Assembly (NCBI GenBank): GCA_052389755.1
Contig: JBQTHP010000099.1
Coordinates: 1 to 64,000, forward strand
DNA: 64,000 nucleotides
Reading direction: 5' to 3'
DNA from: JBQTHP01 sp052389755
GTDB lineage: Bacteria > Pseudomonadota > Gammaproteobacteria > Steroidobacterales > Steroidobacteraceae
The notes under the pieces were generated by a model that saw only the letters and a list, made by a program, of their open reading frames with translations, searched no databases and was not told where the DNA came from. A program made the position numbers and the translations under genes. This document shows, in pieces, positions 16,932 to 24,839 of the stretch. The stretch's first letter is position 1, and every line of letters begins with the position of its first letter.

Positions 16932-18295
16932 GCGCCGCACCCCACAAACTGCTCATCGTCGAGGACGATCCTGGCCTGCAGCGCCAGCTCAAATGGGCAT
17001 TGGACGGATTCGACGTGCGATGCGCCGCCACGCGCGACGAAGCCATCGCGCTGCTCAACCGAAACGAACCCGCGGTAGTGCTCCAGGATCTGGGTCTGCC
17101 CCCCGATCCCGGGGGCGTCGAAGAAGGCTTCGCCACCATCGAGGAGATCCAGCGCATCGCACCGCGCGCGAAGATCATCGTAGTCACCGGTCAGGAAGGC
17201 CGCGACCATGCGCTACGTGCGATCGCGGCAGGCGCTTTCGACTTCTGTCAGAAGCCCGTCGACACCCAACTGCTGTCGATCGTCGTCGACCGGGCGATTC
17301 GCATGTACGAGCTCGAAGCAGAGATCCAGCGGCTCAGCGAGACTCGCCCCGCGTCCGCGCTCGATGGCGTCATTGCCGCCAGCGCGTCGATGCTGAAGGT
17401 CTGCCGAATGATCGAACGTCTGGCGCCGACCGGGGCCACGGTCCTGCTTCTGGGCGAGAGCGGAACCGGCAAAGAGCGTCTCGCCCGTGCGCTGCACACG
17501 CTGAGCTCGCGCGCGTCGAAGCCCATGGTCGCCATCAATTGCGCGGCCATTCCCGAGACCCTTCTCGAAAGCGAACTGTTCGGCCACGAACGGGGGGCGT
17601 TCACGGGCGCCGTCAAGCAGACCATCGGCAGGATCGAAGGCGCCGCTGGCGGAACGCTGTTTCTGGACGAGATCGGCGACATGCCGCTCGCCCTCCAGAC
17701 GAAGCTCCTTCGGTTCCTGCAGGAGCGGGTCATCGAGCGCATCGGTGGGCGCGAGCTCGTTGGCGTCGACGTACGAATCGTGGCTGCGACCAACCGAGAC
17801 CTCGAAGCCGCAATCCAGCAGGGAACCTTTCGCTCCGATCTCTACTACAGGTTGAGCGAAGTTACGGTCGCGATCCCGCCGCTGCGCGAGCGGGAATCGG
17901 ACGCAGTGCTGATTGCCACCTATCTGTTGCAGGAAGCCGCCCGGCGGCACGGACGGGGTGCTCTGCGCTTCTCACCAGACGCAGTACGGGCGATCGAGCA
18001 GAATCCGTGGCCGGGTAATGTGCGCGAGCTCGAGAACCGCGTGAACCGGGCGGCAATCATGATCGAGGGCAGACTGGTCAGTAGCCAGGATCTCGGGCTC
18101 GCCCCAACGGAGGAGACCGACGACTTCCTGAATCTGCGGGACGTGCGGCAGCGGGCCGAAGCGCAGGCGGTTCGTCGGGCGCTCGCTATCACCGCGGGGA
18201 ACGTCTCAAAGGCGGCGGAGCTCCTCGGAGTCACGCGGCCAACGCTCTATGCACTGATGGAACGAAGCTCGATCCGGCAGGAGGGCGCGGGATGA
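16928..18295 (+). CDS. prsR: PEP-CTERM system sigma-54-dependent response regulator PrsR
   Basis: A 455-residue NtrC-type activator. The receiver domain has acidic pocket EDD (12-14) and likely phospho-acceptor Asp54 (VLQDLGLP). The AAA+ domain has Walker A GESGTGKE, the sigma-54-contacting GAFTGA loop, Walker B LFLDEIGD and FRSDLYYRL. A Fis-type helix-turn-helix ends the protein (NVSKAAELLGVTRPTLYALM). All elements needed to open RNA polymerase-sigma-54 complexes are intact. Likely targets in this window carry -24/-12 sites at 5954, 7894, 18487 and 19120. Confidence 0.94.
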   Translation: MSAAPHKLLIVEDDPGLQRQLKWALDGFDVRCAATRDEAIALLNRNEPAVVLQDLGLPPDPGGVEEGFATIEEIQRIAPRAKIIVVTGQEGRDHALRAIAAGAFDFCQKPVDTQLLSIVVDRAIRMYELEAEIQRLSETRPASALDGVIAASASMLKVCRMIERLAPTGATVLLLGESGTGKERLARALHTLSSRASKPMVAINCAAIPETLLESELFGHERGAFTGAVKQTIGRIEGAAGGTLFLDEIGDMPLALQTKLLRFLQERVIERIGGRELVGVDVRIVAATNRDLEAAIQQGTFRSDLYYRLSEVTVAIPPLRERESDAVLIATYLLQEAARRHGRGALRFSPDAVRAIEQNPWPGNVRELENRVNRAAIMIEGRLVSSQDLGLAPTEETDDFLNLRDVRQRAEAQAVRRALAITAGNVSKAAELLGVTRPTLYALMERSSIRQEGAG

Positions 18296-18486
18296 CAGAT
18301 CACGTCTCATGGCGTCGGTGTTTTGAGACATGACTCAAGGACCCACTGAATCAAGGGCTTACTACGGGCAGCGGAGGTCACGCCCCGGCTAGCGTCGCTT
18401 GGGCGCGACATTCCGGCAGAATACGGCGGGTCATGAATCTGCTGATGTACGTATAAGCCGTTGAATCTAAAGGAGACTATAACTTT

Positions 18487-18502
18487 CGGTGCGAACCTTG
18501 CA
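18487..18502 (+). promoter_or_regulatory. Possible sigma-54 promoter before the small FN3 lipoprotein
   Basis: CGGTGC-GAACC-TTGCA has a perfect -12 half and correct GG-N10-GC spacing but a weaker -24 half. An inverted repeat TTGAG-N6-CTCAA (18323-18338) lies about 150 bases upstream, a typical distance for an activator site. Together they make a candidate PrsR-controlled promoter. Confidence 0.4.
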
Positions 18503-18573
18503 CAGCCCGGGATGGTTCTGTCCGGCTCTCGCTTGCGCCGGCAGCTTCCCTGCTTCATGTCATCGAGGTTTCT

Positions 18574-18954
18574 ATGGATCTGCGTCGTCAAACCCGGGTC
18601 TTGGGCACGCTTGCCGCATTCGCACTCCTCCTTACCGCGTGCGGCGGCGGGGGCGGCGGTGACGCAGCGACTCCGGCGCCTCAAACCGGCCCCGTCGTCG
18701 GATCGGCCACGCTCAACTGGAGCGCCCCGACCCAGAATAGTGATGGTAGCGCTCTGACCAATCTCGCCGGCTACCGCATTGTCTACGGCACCGACGCTGG
18801 CGCGCTCACCAATACCGTCCAGATTGCGAACCCCGGTCAGCTCACTCACACCATCAACAGTCTGTCCGCAGGTACCTGGTATTTCGCCATCAAGGCGTAT
18901 ACCAACGTCGGGGATGAGAGCGTGCTCACTGGCGTCGTCAACAAGACGATCTGA
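18574..18954 (+). CDS. Small FN3-domain lipoprotein
   Basis: A 126-residue lipoprotein: signal sequence with lipobox LLTAC followed by a glycine run, then one fibronectin type III domain (ATLNWSAPTQNSDGSAL, LAGYRIVYGTDAG, LSAGTWYFAIKAY) ending at VNKTI. It closely matches the C-terminal FN3 domain of the large lipoprotein at 12950-14464, down to the shared ending VNKT, so the two share an origin. It follows prsR and precedes the export operon. Surface or periplasmic location is predicted; the function is unknown. Confidence 0.8.
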   Translation: MDLRRQTRVLGTLAAFALLLTACGGGGGGDAATPAPQTGPVVGSATLNWSAPTQNSDGSALTNLAGYRIVYGTDAGALTNTVQIANPGQLTHTINSLSAGTWYFAIKAYTNVGDESVLTGVVNKTI

Positions 18955-19268
18955 CCCTTCTGCGGCCCCATCTGCCGGGCCGTCCCAGCCTGCGGAATCT
19001 TCGGCTTGCCCCGGGTGCGGAGCACGGGCCGACGAAGCCTGTTCGCGCTCAAGTGCCGAAATTGAGACGCAGCGCCGTACAATGACCCATCGATAACGGC
19101 ATTCTCAAAATAGCGATTCGGGCACGCATTTTGCGTGGGCAGACATCGGCCGAACGAACAAGCAACAAAAGCCGCAGAGGTAGCCCGGGCTTCCGCGTAA
19201 AAGATCTTTCGCGAGGCGTTGGCGGGCGAGGGGATTGCGTGGCGCGAGTTTATGCGACGGAGCAGGGG
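18955..19268 (+). other. Intergenic leader of the exopolysaccharide operon
   Basis: No gene is evident. It contains an inverted repeat CTCAA-N9-TTGAG (19048-19066) and a strong sigma-54 site at 19120-19135, leaving an untranslated leader of about 120 bases whose role is unclear. No riboswitch motif is seen in that leader. Confidence 0.5.
19120..19135 (+). promoter_or_regulatory. Sigma-54 (-24/-12) promoter of the exopolysaccharide operon
   Basis: GGGCAC-GCATT-TTGCG matches TGGCAC-N5-TTGCW except at the first and last positions, with GG (19121-19122) and GC (19133-19134) 10 bases apart. Initiation near 19146 would transcribe the operon starting at 19269. It lies less than 1 kb downstream of the sigma-54 activator gene prsR. 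Confidence 0.75.
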
Positions 19269-19883
19269 ATGCGGTTGTGCACGGCCGCTGCCGCGGCGTG
19301 CGCGCTTCTGCTGGCAGCATGCGCCGGCGGGGGCAGTCGAGCACCGAAGACTGACGCAGAAGCGAGCGCCGTTCCCGCGACCGAATATCGAATCGGGCCT
19401 GGGGACATGCTCAATATCTTCGTATTCAACCAGCCCGAGCTCACCGTCACCGTACCGGTGCGGCCGGATGGTCTCGTCTCGACACCGCTCGTCGAGAACA
19501 TACAGGCCGCTGGGAAGACGCCGAGCGAGCTCGGTCGCGATATCGAAAAGGCTCTGTCCGAATATATCCGCACGCCGCAGGTGAACGTGATCGTCACCAG
19601 CTTCGTCGGTACATACAGCGACCAGGTGCGGGTGGTCGGTCAGGCGGCGAATCCACAGGCCTTGCCTTACCGCAACGGCATGACGCTTCTCGACGTGATG
19701 ATCGCCGTAGGGGGCCTCGCAGATTTCGCCGCCGGCAACCGGGCGCGCCTGATCCGTCGGGTCGACGGGAAACAGATAGAAATGCGCGTCCGGCTGGACG
19801 ATCTCGTCAACGACGGCGACATCGTGGCGAACATGCCCGTGCAGCCCGGCGATGTTCTGATCATCCCGCAGTCGCGCTTCTGA
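19269..19883 (+). CDS. XrtA-associated polysaccharide export lipoprotein (Wza-like)
   Basis: A 204-residue outer-membrane lipoprotein (lipobox LLAAC, Cys18) with the polysaccharide-export N-domain (YRIGPGDMLNIFVFNQPELT) and a SLBB-type segment (VRVVGQAANPQALPYRNGMTLLDVMIAVGG). It ends at the typical PGDVLIIPQSRF. This is the short exosortase-associated form of Wza, forming the outer-membrane exit channel. ATG 19269 was chosen because it directly starts the signal peptide and has GGAG upstream; earlier in-frame starts encode no signal. First gene of the long operon. Confidence 0.92.
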   Translation: MRLCTAAAAACALLLAACAGGGSRAPKTDAEASAVPATEYRIGPGDMLNIFVFNQPELTVTVPVRPDGLVSTPLVENIQAAGKTPSELGRDIEKALSEYIRTPQVNVIVTSFVGTYSDQVRVVGQAANPQALPYRNGMTLLDVMIAVGGLADFAAGNRARLIRRVDGKQIEMRVRLDDLVNDGDIVANMPVQPGDVLIIPQSRF

Positions 19884-19896
19884 ACGAACAGGACCC

Positions 19897-21471
19897 ATGA
19901 AGGAGCTGATTGGACAGATTCTGAACCATGCGCGCGGCGCATGGCGCTTTCGCTGGCACGCGATCGGCGCTGCGTGGTCGTTCGCGCTCATCGGCTGGAT
20001 CGTCGCGCTGCTCCAGCCGGACATCTACGAAGCGCGGACGCGCGTCTACGTCGACAGCGATTCGGTTCTCAGACCGTTGCTCACGGGGCTGGCGGTCAAC
20101 ACCGACGTCTCGAATCGCGTCAACATGATGTCCCGCGTACTCATGGGTCGGCCGAATCTGGAGCGCGTCGCCCGCGAAACGGACCTGTATCTGCGCGCGC
20201 CGACCCCGGCGGATTTCGAGGCGCTGGTTACGTCGCTCGCCATCGCCATCGAGCTCCAGGGTGGAGGCCGCGATAACGTCTATTCGCTGCGATATTCCGA
20301 CCAGGACCCCGCCATGGCGCAGCGGGTAGTCCAGGCGCTGCTCGACGTGTTCGTCGAGGACACACTCGGCGGAAAGCGCGCTGATAGCGACTCCGCGCAG
20401 CAGTTTCTGCAAGTGCAGATCCGAGAGTACGACAGCCGGCTCCGCCAGGCGGAAGATCAGCTGGCGGACTTCAAGAAGCGCAATGTCGGCCTGATGCCAG
20501 GGGAGACCGGGGACTACTACACGCGGTTGCAGACGGCAAGCGGCCTGCTGCAGGACTTGCGGGCCAAGCAACGCCTCGCGTCGCAGCGACGCAGCGAGCT
20601 CGAGAAGCAGCTCAAAGGCGAGGAACCGACGTTTGGCATCTTTGCCGAGGCGGACACGGGCACCGCGGACGGCCAGATCGCCGAGTACCGCCGCCAGCTC
20701 GAGCAGCTGCTGCTGCAGTACACCGACAAACATCCGCGCGTCCTCGCGCTGCGGGATACCATCGCGCAGCTGGAAGCGCGAGACGCCGCAACGAATTCCC
20801 GCACGCGGCGCCCCGGCGCGGTGCCGCGCGATCCTGCCGCGGCGGCCGGCTTCGCGCTCGACATCAATCCCGTCTACCAGAATCTCCGCATCGAATTGAG
20901 CCGCACACAGGTCGAGCTGGCGGAGCTGCGGCAGCAGATTTCGGAGCAAGAGGCCCTCGTTGGCGCGCTCCGCTCGAGAGTCGACACGATCCCACAGACG
21001 GAAGCAGAGCTGGTGCGCCTCAACCGCGACTACGAGGTGAACAAGGCACAGCACCAGGCACTCCTGCAGCGGCTCGAGTCCGCGCGGTTGTCCGAGCGAG
21101 CCGAAACGAACGCGGAGGGAGTGAAGTTCCGCATCATCGAGCCGCCGACCGCGCCGCTGATCCCCGTGAGTCCGGACCGCGCACTCCTGCTCACGGCGGT
21201 GCTCCTGACCGCGCTGGCGGCCGGTGTCGCAGTCGCGTTCGCGTTGGACCAGATGCGGCCGGTCTTCTCGTCACGCGGACTTCTGGCGGCAGTAACGGGC
21301 CTGCCCGTGCTCGGCGCGATCAGTCTGACGGCTCCGGCAGCGCAGCCACCGTGGCTTCGCCGGCAGCCGGTGCTGGTCGCGGCGGCGTACGCGGGCCTGG
21401 TAGCGACGTACCTGCTCGCGATGCGGCTGGCCGATCCTGCGGGAAAGCTTCTGCGGACCCTGGCGGGTTGA
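19897..21471 (+). CDS. XrtA-associated chain-length determinant (Wzz/PCP family)
   Basis: A 524-residue inner-membrane co-polymerase controlling polymer length. An N-terminal membrane helix follows a short cytosolic segment (about residues 22-44), then a Wzz domain and a long periplasmic coiled coil (about 150-390, rich in Q/E/L heptads). A second helix (LLLTAVLLTALAAGVAVAFA, about 428-447) and a cytosolic tail follow. Size and architecture match the exosortase-specific family. It pairs with the tyrosine kinase encoded six bases downstream. Confidence 0.92.
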   Translation: MKELIGQILNHARGAWRFRWHAIGAAWSFALIGWIVALLQPDIYEARTRVYVDSDSVLRPLLTGLAVNTDVSNRVNMMSRVLMGRPNLERVARETDLYLRAPTPADFEALVTSLAIAIELQGGGRDNVYSLRYSDQDPAMAQRVVQALLDVFVEDTLGGKRADSDSAQQFLQVQIREYDSRLRQAEDQLADFKKRNVGLMPGETGDYYTRLQTASGLLQDLRAKQRLASQRRSELEKQLKGEEPTFGIFAEADTGTADGQIAEYRRQLEQLLLQYTDKHPRVLALRDTIAQLEARDAATNSRTRRPGAVPRDPAAAAGFALDINPVYQNLRIELSRTQVELAELRQQISEQEALVGALRSRVDTIPQTEAELVRLNRDYEVNKAQHQALLQRLESARLSERAETNAEGVKFRIIEPPTAPLIPVSPDRALLLTAVLLTALAAGVAVAFALDQMRPVFSSRGLLAAVTGLPVLGAISLTAPAAQPPWLRRQPVLVAAAYAGLVATYLLAMRLADPAGKLLRTLAG

Positions 21472-21477
21472 GAGCCG

Positions 21478-22383
21478 ATGAGCATCATCGAACGAGCACT
21501 CGCCAAATTCCAGGGATCGCGCCCCAGCACGTCGCGTGCACCTCGTGCCTCCGGGGAACAGCTGGTGCCGCGTTCGGCGCGACCCGGCGGCACAGCGCGT
21601 CGATCGCTGAGCGACGTCGGTCGCGGTGAGGCGTACAAGCCGCGCGAGACAGTAACTGTCGATTTCGGCGCGCTGCGCGCGGCGGGCATACTTCCGCCGG
21701 ACGAGCGTTCTTCGGACGCCCTCACGCACGAGATCCGCCGCATCAAGTGGCCGCTGCTCGAATCCGCGGCGGCGCGGGCGACGCCGGAGGCGCCCCCTGC
21801 AAACCTGATCATGGTCACGAGCTCCGTGGCGGGCGAGGGCAAGACATTCACATCGGTCAATCTCGCGCTGAGTCTGGCGCGCGAAGAAGACTCTTCCGTA
21901 CTGCTGGTAGATGCCGACGTCGCGAGGCGCCACACGACCCGGTTGTTCGGTCTCGATCAGCGGCCCGGCCTCACGGATGCGCTCGCCGACGCCACAGTCG
22001 ATCCCCACGATCTGGTCGTCGGCACCGGCATTACCGGCTTTTGCGTTTTTCCTTCTGGCCGGCGCGGCGCTGGCATGCCCGAGCTGTTTGCGAGCCAGCG
22101 GATGACGGATATCGTGCGAGCGCTCGGCGGACGCGATCCACGTCAGATCATCCTGTTCGACAGCTCACCGCTCCTCGCCACCAGCGAGGCACAGGTCCTC
22201 GGCCGCAGCGTCGATCAGATCGTGCTGGTGGTGCGCGCGGAATCGACCACGCAGCCGATGGTCCTCGAAGCGATATCCCTTCTCGACAAGAGCAAGCAGA
22301 TCCGCTGCATTCTCAATCAATCGCGTATGAGCAGATTGATGGAGTACTACTACTATCCCTATGGACAACAAGCACAGGATTGA
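21478..22383 (+). CDS. XrtA-associated tyrosine autokinase (BY-kinase, Wzc/CapB type)
   Basis: A 301-residue cytosolic kinase that works with the chain-length protein to cycle polymer export. Walker A is in TSSVAGEGKTFTSVN, Walker A' in VLLVDADVARR and the Walker B-like motif in IILFDSSPLL. The C-terminal YYYYPYG tyrosine cluster is the expected autophosphorylation site. Its 3' end overlaps the outer-membrane protein gene by 23 bases. Separate kinase and membrane proteins are normal for this family. Confidence 0.93.
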   Translation: MSIIERALAKFQGSRPSTSRAPRASGEQLVPRSARPGGTARRSLSDVGRGEAYKPRETVTVDFGALRAAGILPPDERSSDALTHEIRRIKWPLLESAAARATPEAPPANLIMVTSSVAGEGKTFTSVNLALSLAREEDSSVLLVDADVARRHTTRLFGLDQRPGLTDALADATVDPHDLVVGTGITGFCVFPSGRRGAGMPELFASQRMTDIVRALGGRDPRQIILFDSSPLLATSEAQVLGRSVDQIVLVVRAESTTQPMVLEAISLLDKSKQIRCILNQSRMSRLMEYYYYPYGQQAQD

Positions 22384-23788
22384 CATAGCAGCGGTCTGCG
22401 GGTGTCTGTTCGTCATGGCCTGCTGTGCCCCCGCCGTGGCCGAGTCGCGGTTTTCACCCCGCGTCAGCGTGAGCGCGGTGTGGACGGACAACTTCCTCCT
22501 CGTCAGTCCCCCGGAGCCGAAGGACGAGGAGCTGATTGGACAGGTGCGGCCGGGATTCGAGTTCGTACGCGACAGCCCGCGGCTCCGTGCCTTCGTAGAC
22601 TACGAGCTGCAGGCGCTGTATTCCGCGCAGTACGAGAGCGACGCCGAGGTCTATCACAAAGGCAATCTGGGGGTCGTGTTGCGCGCGGTGCCCGACTGGC
22701 TGTCCGTCGATCTTGCGGGCGTCTATCAACAGAGCGTCGTCGATCCCACCCAACCGCACAATGTCGACAATCTTTTCCGGGTCGCCAATACGGCCGATAC
22801 CTTCTCCGCCAGGGTCACACCGGCACTCCACCATGCTTTCAGGGCGATTCGACTCGATGCCGAGTACTCGTACGGCGTCGTCGAATACAAGGGCATCGAT
22901 GGCACGGATCCCCTCGATCCCAGTCTCGCCGAGAGTACGTATCAGGATGCGAGCCTCTCACTCGGTTCGTCCGACGCAGAGGCGGCGCTCACGTGGAGCG
23001 CGCGCTATCGCGCACACCGAGTCGATTACGACGAATTCCAGACCTTCGAACACGAACGTGCGGATGCGGAGCTCGGCTTGAGAGTCGCCCGGGCGCTCTG
23101 GCTCATCGGGCGAGGTGGTCTCGAAAGCGATCCGCTGGAAAGCATCCGGGATGGGGGACTCGACGATACATTCTGGCAAGCCGGATTCGCGTGGCGGCGC
23201 AGCGAGCAGGACGAATTCCGGCTGCTCGCCGGCGAGCGGTTTTTCGGCACGAGTTACGAAGCAGTGTGGCGACGTGTGGGGCGGAGCGTGAATTGGGATG
23301 TGAGCTACACCGAGGAGCCGACCACGCAAGCCCAGGAGCTGGTCCTCCGCGAAACGCCTGACGCCGAGGACGTGCTGACGCCGGACAGGCCATTCGATCG
23401 GCCAGGTTCGGACGTTTACCTGTTGAAACGGCTCGCGGGACGGCTCGGCCTCTCCGGCCGCATTACCGAGATCGCCCTCGAGGTACATTCGGAACGGCGC
23501 GAATACATCATCGCGTCCGGCATCGAGGACCGCATTCGAGGTGCGTCGGTGATCGTGACGCGAGCACTTGGCCCGCGAGTGAGGGCCGAATTGGAGAGCG
23601 GTATCGACGAAAATGAGTTACGGGAGGGGTCGGAGTTCGACGAGCGATACTATTCATTGAAGTTATCGCGTCGTCTCGGTACGCGGACGTCTGCAGATCT
23701 CACCATCAGGCGTAGTGAGCGTAGTGGGGCAATCCAGGCAGGGTATGAGGTCAACTGGGTTGTACTCGGCGTTCAGGCAAGCTTCTGA
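22361..23788 (+). CDS. XrtA/PEP-CTERM system-associated outer-membrane beta-barrel protein
   Basis: A 475-residue exported protein with signal peptide ending near APAVAES. It has many alternating amphipathic strands with aromatic residues (SVSAVWTDNFLLV, AFVDYELQALYSA, RLDAEYSYGVVEY) and ends with a strand terminating in Phe (VVLGVQASF), as outer-membrane barrels do. The family is always found in exosortase A loci and likely aids export or anchoring. No catalytic function is known. Start overlaps the kinase gene. Confidence 0.88.
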   Translation: MDNKHRIDIAAVCGCLFVMACCAPAVAESRFSPRVSVSAVWTDNFLLVSPPEPKDEELIGQVRPGFEFVRDSPRLRAFVDYELQALYSAQYESDAEVYHKGNLGVVLRAVPDWLSVDLAGVYQQSVVDPTQPHNVDNLFRVANTADTFSARVTPALHHAFRAIRLDAEYSYGVVEYKGIDGTDPLDPSLAESTYQDASLSLGSSDAEAALTWSARYRAHRVDYDEFQTFEHERADAELGLRVARALWLIGRGGLESDPLESIRDGGLDDTFWQAGFAWRRSEQDEFRLLAGERFFGTSYEAVWRRVGRSVNWDVSYTEEPTTQAQELVLRETPDAEDVLTPDRPFDRPGSDVYLLKRLAGRLGLSGRITEIALEVHSERREYIIASGIEDRIRGASVIVTRALGPRVRAELESGIDENELREGSEFDERYYSLKLSRRLGTRTSADLTIRRSERSGAIQAGYEVNWVVLGVQASF

Positions 23789-23810
23789 CGGGGTCGCGTC
23801 GGCAGCCTCG

Positions 23811-24839
23811 ATGATCACGCTCGTCGACGAACCGGGCGCGTCAGACTGGGATCACTTCGTCGACGATACGCCGGACGCATCTGCTTACCATCGCTACGGA
23901 TGGCGGCGCGTCATTCGAAGCGTCTTCGGCCACGAAACGTTCTATTTCGCGGCGCGCAGTGCCGCGGGAGGCATGGTCGGGGTGTTGCCGCTCGTCCGGC
24001 TTCGCAGCGTGATGTTCGGCGATTTTCTGGTCTCGCTGCCGTACTTCAACTACGGCGGCGCGCTGGCTCAGTCGGCCGACGTCCGGACGCGGTTGCTCGA
24101 CGCCGCGACGGATTTCGCGCGCCGCCTGCGCGTAAGCCACCTGGAGCTGCGTCACCGCTGCGCCGAGCCGGAGGGGTGGCCGGTGCGCACCGACAAGGTA
24201 TCGATGCTGCTCCGCCTTCCGGAAACGCCGGAGCAGCTCTGGAAGAACCTCACCTCGAAGCTGCGCGCCCAGATCAAGCGGCCGCTGCGCGAGGGCGCGG
24301 CCTGCGCATTCGGACGGGCAGAACTGCTCGACGAGTTCTATGGTGTGTTCGCCGAGAACATGCGCGATCTCGGTACTCCCGTGTATCCGCAGTCTTTCTT
24401 CCGTGCGATGCTTGCGGAGCTTCCCGAAGCTACGGCGCTCGCAGTCGTGCGCCTCGGAGGGCGAGCGGTAGCGGCAGCGTTCATGCTCCGGCATCGCCAC
24501 ACGATGGAGATCCCGTGGGCCGCATCGCTGCGGCGGACCAACAGCCTCGGAGTGAACGTGCATCTGTACTGGAAGCTGCTCGAGCATGCCACGGCCAGTC
24601 GGCTCGCCGTATTCGACTTCGGCCGCTCGAGCCGCGACAGCGGCGCGTACCGGTTCAAGCGTCAATGGGGCGCGCAACCGGAACAACTCTACTGGCACTA
24701 CTGGCTGCGCGATGGGAAGACCGTTCCGGGTCTCAGCCCCGCAAATCCGAAATATCGCGCTGCCATCGCGGCATGGCGGCGTTTGCCGCTTCCGGTCGCC
24801 AACTGGCTCGGGCCTCGCATCGTCAAGAATCTGCCCTGA
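23811..24839 (+). CDS. XrtA/PEP-CTERM system-associated FemAB-like acyltransferase
   Basis: A 342-residue protein of the FemAB/GNAT-like superfamily (SAYHRYGWRRVIRSVFGHE at the start; LWKNLTSKLRAQIKRPLREG and AVFDFGRSSRDSGAYRFKRQWG later). FemAB-type proteins transfer aminoacyl or peptidyl groups; here the acceptor is unknown. ATG 23811 was chosen because the family starts just before the DWDHFV segment; earlier starts lie inside the upstream gene. Its stop shares one base with the start of the amidotransferase gene (TGATG), showing tight coupling. Confidence 0.88.
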   Translation: MITLVDEPGASDWDHFVDDTPDASAYHRYGWRRVIRSVFGHETFYFAARSAAGGMVGVLPLVRLRSVMFGDFLVSLPYFNYGGALAQSADVRTRLLDAATDFARRLRVSHLELRHRCAEPEGWPVRTDKVSMLLRLPETPEQLWKNLTSKLRAQIKRPLREGAACAFGRAELLDEFYGVFAENMRDLGTPVYPQSFFRAMLAELPEATALAVVRLGGRAVAAAFMLRHRHTMEIPWAASLRRTNSLGVNVHLYWKLLEHATASRLAVFDFGRSSRDSGAYRFKRQWGAQPEQLYWHYWLRDGKTVPGLSPANPKYRAAIAAWRRLPLPVANWLGPRIVKNLP

